Shown here: one piece after another, positions 63,701 to 64,000 of the stretch | Layout of the letters: every line of letters begins with the position of its first letter | How positions within the stretch are numbered: the stretch's first letter is position 1 | Source: Candidatus Lutacidiplasma silvani | Lineage (GTDB): Archaea > Thermoplasmatota > Thermoplasmata > Lutacidiplasmatales > UBA184 | Direction of reading: 5' to 3' | Length of the DNA: 64,000 nucleotides | Assembly: GCA_022750295.1 (NCBI GenBank) | Contig: JAKIVZ010000001.1 | Span: 259,651-323,650, forward strand | Notes under the pieces: generated by a model | Seen by the model: only the letters and a program-made list of their open reading frames with translations | Told to the model about the DNA's origin: nothing | Database searches by the model: none | Program-made: the position numbers and the translations under genes

Positions 63701-64000
63701 TCGCCCACGAGGCTCCGGCCGTCTGCGACGCGGCCGACCAGATGCCGCCCATGCCGAGCTCATTGAACGGGAAACCGGAGGGCGAGTCGGTCCAGTTGTA
63801 CATCCCGCTCCAGGCAACGTAAAGTCCGGTGGCATTCGTGTCGCTCCACGCAACCGTGGTTTCGGGCGCGTCCTGGAACAGGTAGGCGTAGCAGCCGTAC
63901 CAGTAGTTGGGGCCGGTGTCGTTGTCGTACCCCTGGCACTCCGTTTCGCCGACCGAGGGAGCGACGACCGTGGGCGCCGACCACGTCGTGCCGTTGTTCG
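60777..64000 (-). CDS. Giant surface protein, paralogue of the preceding gene (5' end outside window)
   Basis: The visible 1,074 residues run to the window edge with no stop, so the gene begins upstream. The N-terminal visible part has Asp-box-like repeats (NNGTTWS at the very edge, AGASWAN, STDGLTW), the end of a propeller. Repeated W-x-G-(T/S)-G-x-G-(S/N)-Y-x-G modules with many N-x-S/T sequons follow. A transmembrane helix close to the end (LAGLAVAGLVVGLAAGVIAF) and a short Arg- then Glu/Pro-rich tail finish it. Its TGA overlaps the next ATG (ATGA), so the two surface proteins are translated from one transcript. Confidence 0.85.
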   Translation of the reverse strand, partial: NNGTTWSAPTVVAPSVGETECQGYDNDTGPNYWYGCYAYLFQDAPETTVAWSDTNATGLYVAWSGMYNWTDSPSGFPFNELGMGGIWSAASQTAGASWANSTVIAPEPPGTYDQDYYYDPVIAVHGGVVSLAYSYENQTYCNAACPYSQTFSYWLTNSTDGLTWLPPSVLALDPVPEYQIFDFWGGYNDALAFDAGSPVVAFSQPLLPVQNFQQTMVYVNSTPDYFSWSNNTGGADLTVAYVWTGATTAVTVREYGLPASSGWGFSLGPLTVTATVSSVHIGNVPTNQTLLLVPGAASGSVGYRTDYGTTTQPGFVKFQGPSNEIINYTVQYGLEVSLEPMTVQYFDFYFNVNNSYYSYDVYGGIGTPYPAFPWYLPAGTVVDFDGTTVDTWLPISYYNGTGNGSSTVVGNTTSITMNGPINETLWGGAIGAYPLTFVPSGLNATEPYQFTFDGTVYRANGTTNVTIPDVLTGAYTLSGVEANSSTAGWEYFGTASSGSPVVVPAETEVVLNFSAAYVDLGAGLGNVSFHATGLTAGDLWRMTFNGTSFASTTPWINVTTRPGTYGVSASPIAASANDTTSYAPTGVGPTVSVTSGGSYPVTFAPAFRVQALAGQGGTITGGGTRWLAPGAVANFTASPRTNYRFLGWAGTGAGSYTGPLANASITVGGAITEAATFQALPLARFNLTFVALGLPSGSWWTVDLNGTGYSTNQTNLVVRDLDPCSAGSLGRYPVTVPYVYPNGTSGTRFVPTPPASPICTTGVTNVSVDFAAEYLVTPVSTSGGEATVDVTGIPSSAPTWVPGDAPVELEASETASNFTFAGWVGSGTGNYTGPSADEQIVPAGPVTETAFFQPVVIPPPTTYSVSFHSPTAFVPGTAWTVTVDRSNYTSTTNWINVTGLLSGTHTVGVRTALAPDERTEYTPTVPATSFPLPGTSSLTVTFSVAYWVSVSATAGGTLVGATDGFVATGHQVLLNASPLPGDTFAGWAGTGNGSYTGAQAAQTIFVGGPITEFGTFSPVPATSTSLGTSTIDAPAVLAGLAVAGLVVGLAAGVIAFRRRARPPEAAAPEEVAP

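Noticed and set aside
1-64000. CRISPR arrays, insertion sequences, rRNA genes, integrase/att sites
   Set aside because: I saw no regularly spaced direct repeats, transposase motifs, rRNA signatures or integrase genes on either strand.

Overview
The window is very GC-rich DNA (about two-thirds G+C by eye) from an archaeon. The evidence is an archaeal information-processing set: the primase large subunit with its Fe-S cysteines, exosome Csl4, SRP54, Pth2, an ATP-dependent DNA ligase, archaeal-type PheST, uS2, a METTL5-like methyltransferase, and an intron-containing tRNA-Leu(UAA). TATA boxes 26-35 nt upstream of start codons fit too. Two sedolisin-family (S53) proteases, PKD-fused family-5 solute-binding proteins and heavily N-X-S/T-rich surface proteins suggest an uncultivated, peptide-consuming, probably acid-adapted member of the Thermoplasmatota. 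That placement is inference.

Layout. 1-1867: end of priL, converging on a CDP-alcohol phosphotransferase/Fap7-like kinase pair. 1973-8698: a 1,664-aa cell-surface S53 protease and a smaller surface protein that shares its membrane-proximal module. 8819-14401 (minus): METTL5-like/csl4/glyA, then a PRC-barrel gene followed directly by tRNA-Leu, then rpe/DNA ligase. 14578-27898: two nearly equal-sized 1,041-aa solute-binding proteins with a MarR regulator between them, then a convergent dppB-dppC-oppD-oppF-small membrane protein operon. 28016-30266 (minus): srp54-DUF1616-pth2. 30445-34613: a GltD-like flavoprotein and a second S53 protease. 34649-42721: the argCJBGH operon bracketed by two paralogous ACT-domain regulators, with a small C2H2 zinc-finger gene with a structured upstream region. 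42840-45851: a third solute-binding protein. 45937-53148: pheST, then mcmA1-mce-eno-rpsB. 53346-56293: a TrmB-like regulator and a second GltD-like protein. 56407-64000 (minus): two very large Asp-box/beta-repeat surface proteins, the upstream one running off the window.

The theme is extracellular protein and peptide use: surface proteases degrade protein, membrane-anchored binding proteins capture peptides, and the Dpp/Opp transporter imports them. Three things are unusual. The binding proteins carry class III (type IV pilin-like) signal sequences. The three binding-protein genes and the transporter operon share a promoter layout (TATA 66-70 nt before ATG, with a small stem-loop between) unlike the near-leaderless housekeeping genes. 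Both proteases end in a predicted cytosolic zinc-binding module. Amino-acid supply (arginine, serine/glycine) and propionate-type carbon metabolism (methylmalonyl-CoA mutase/epimerase) surround this set.
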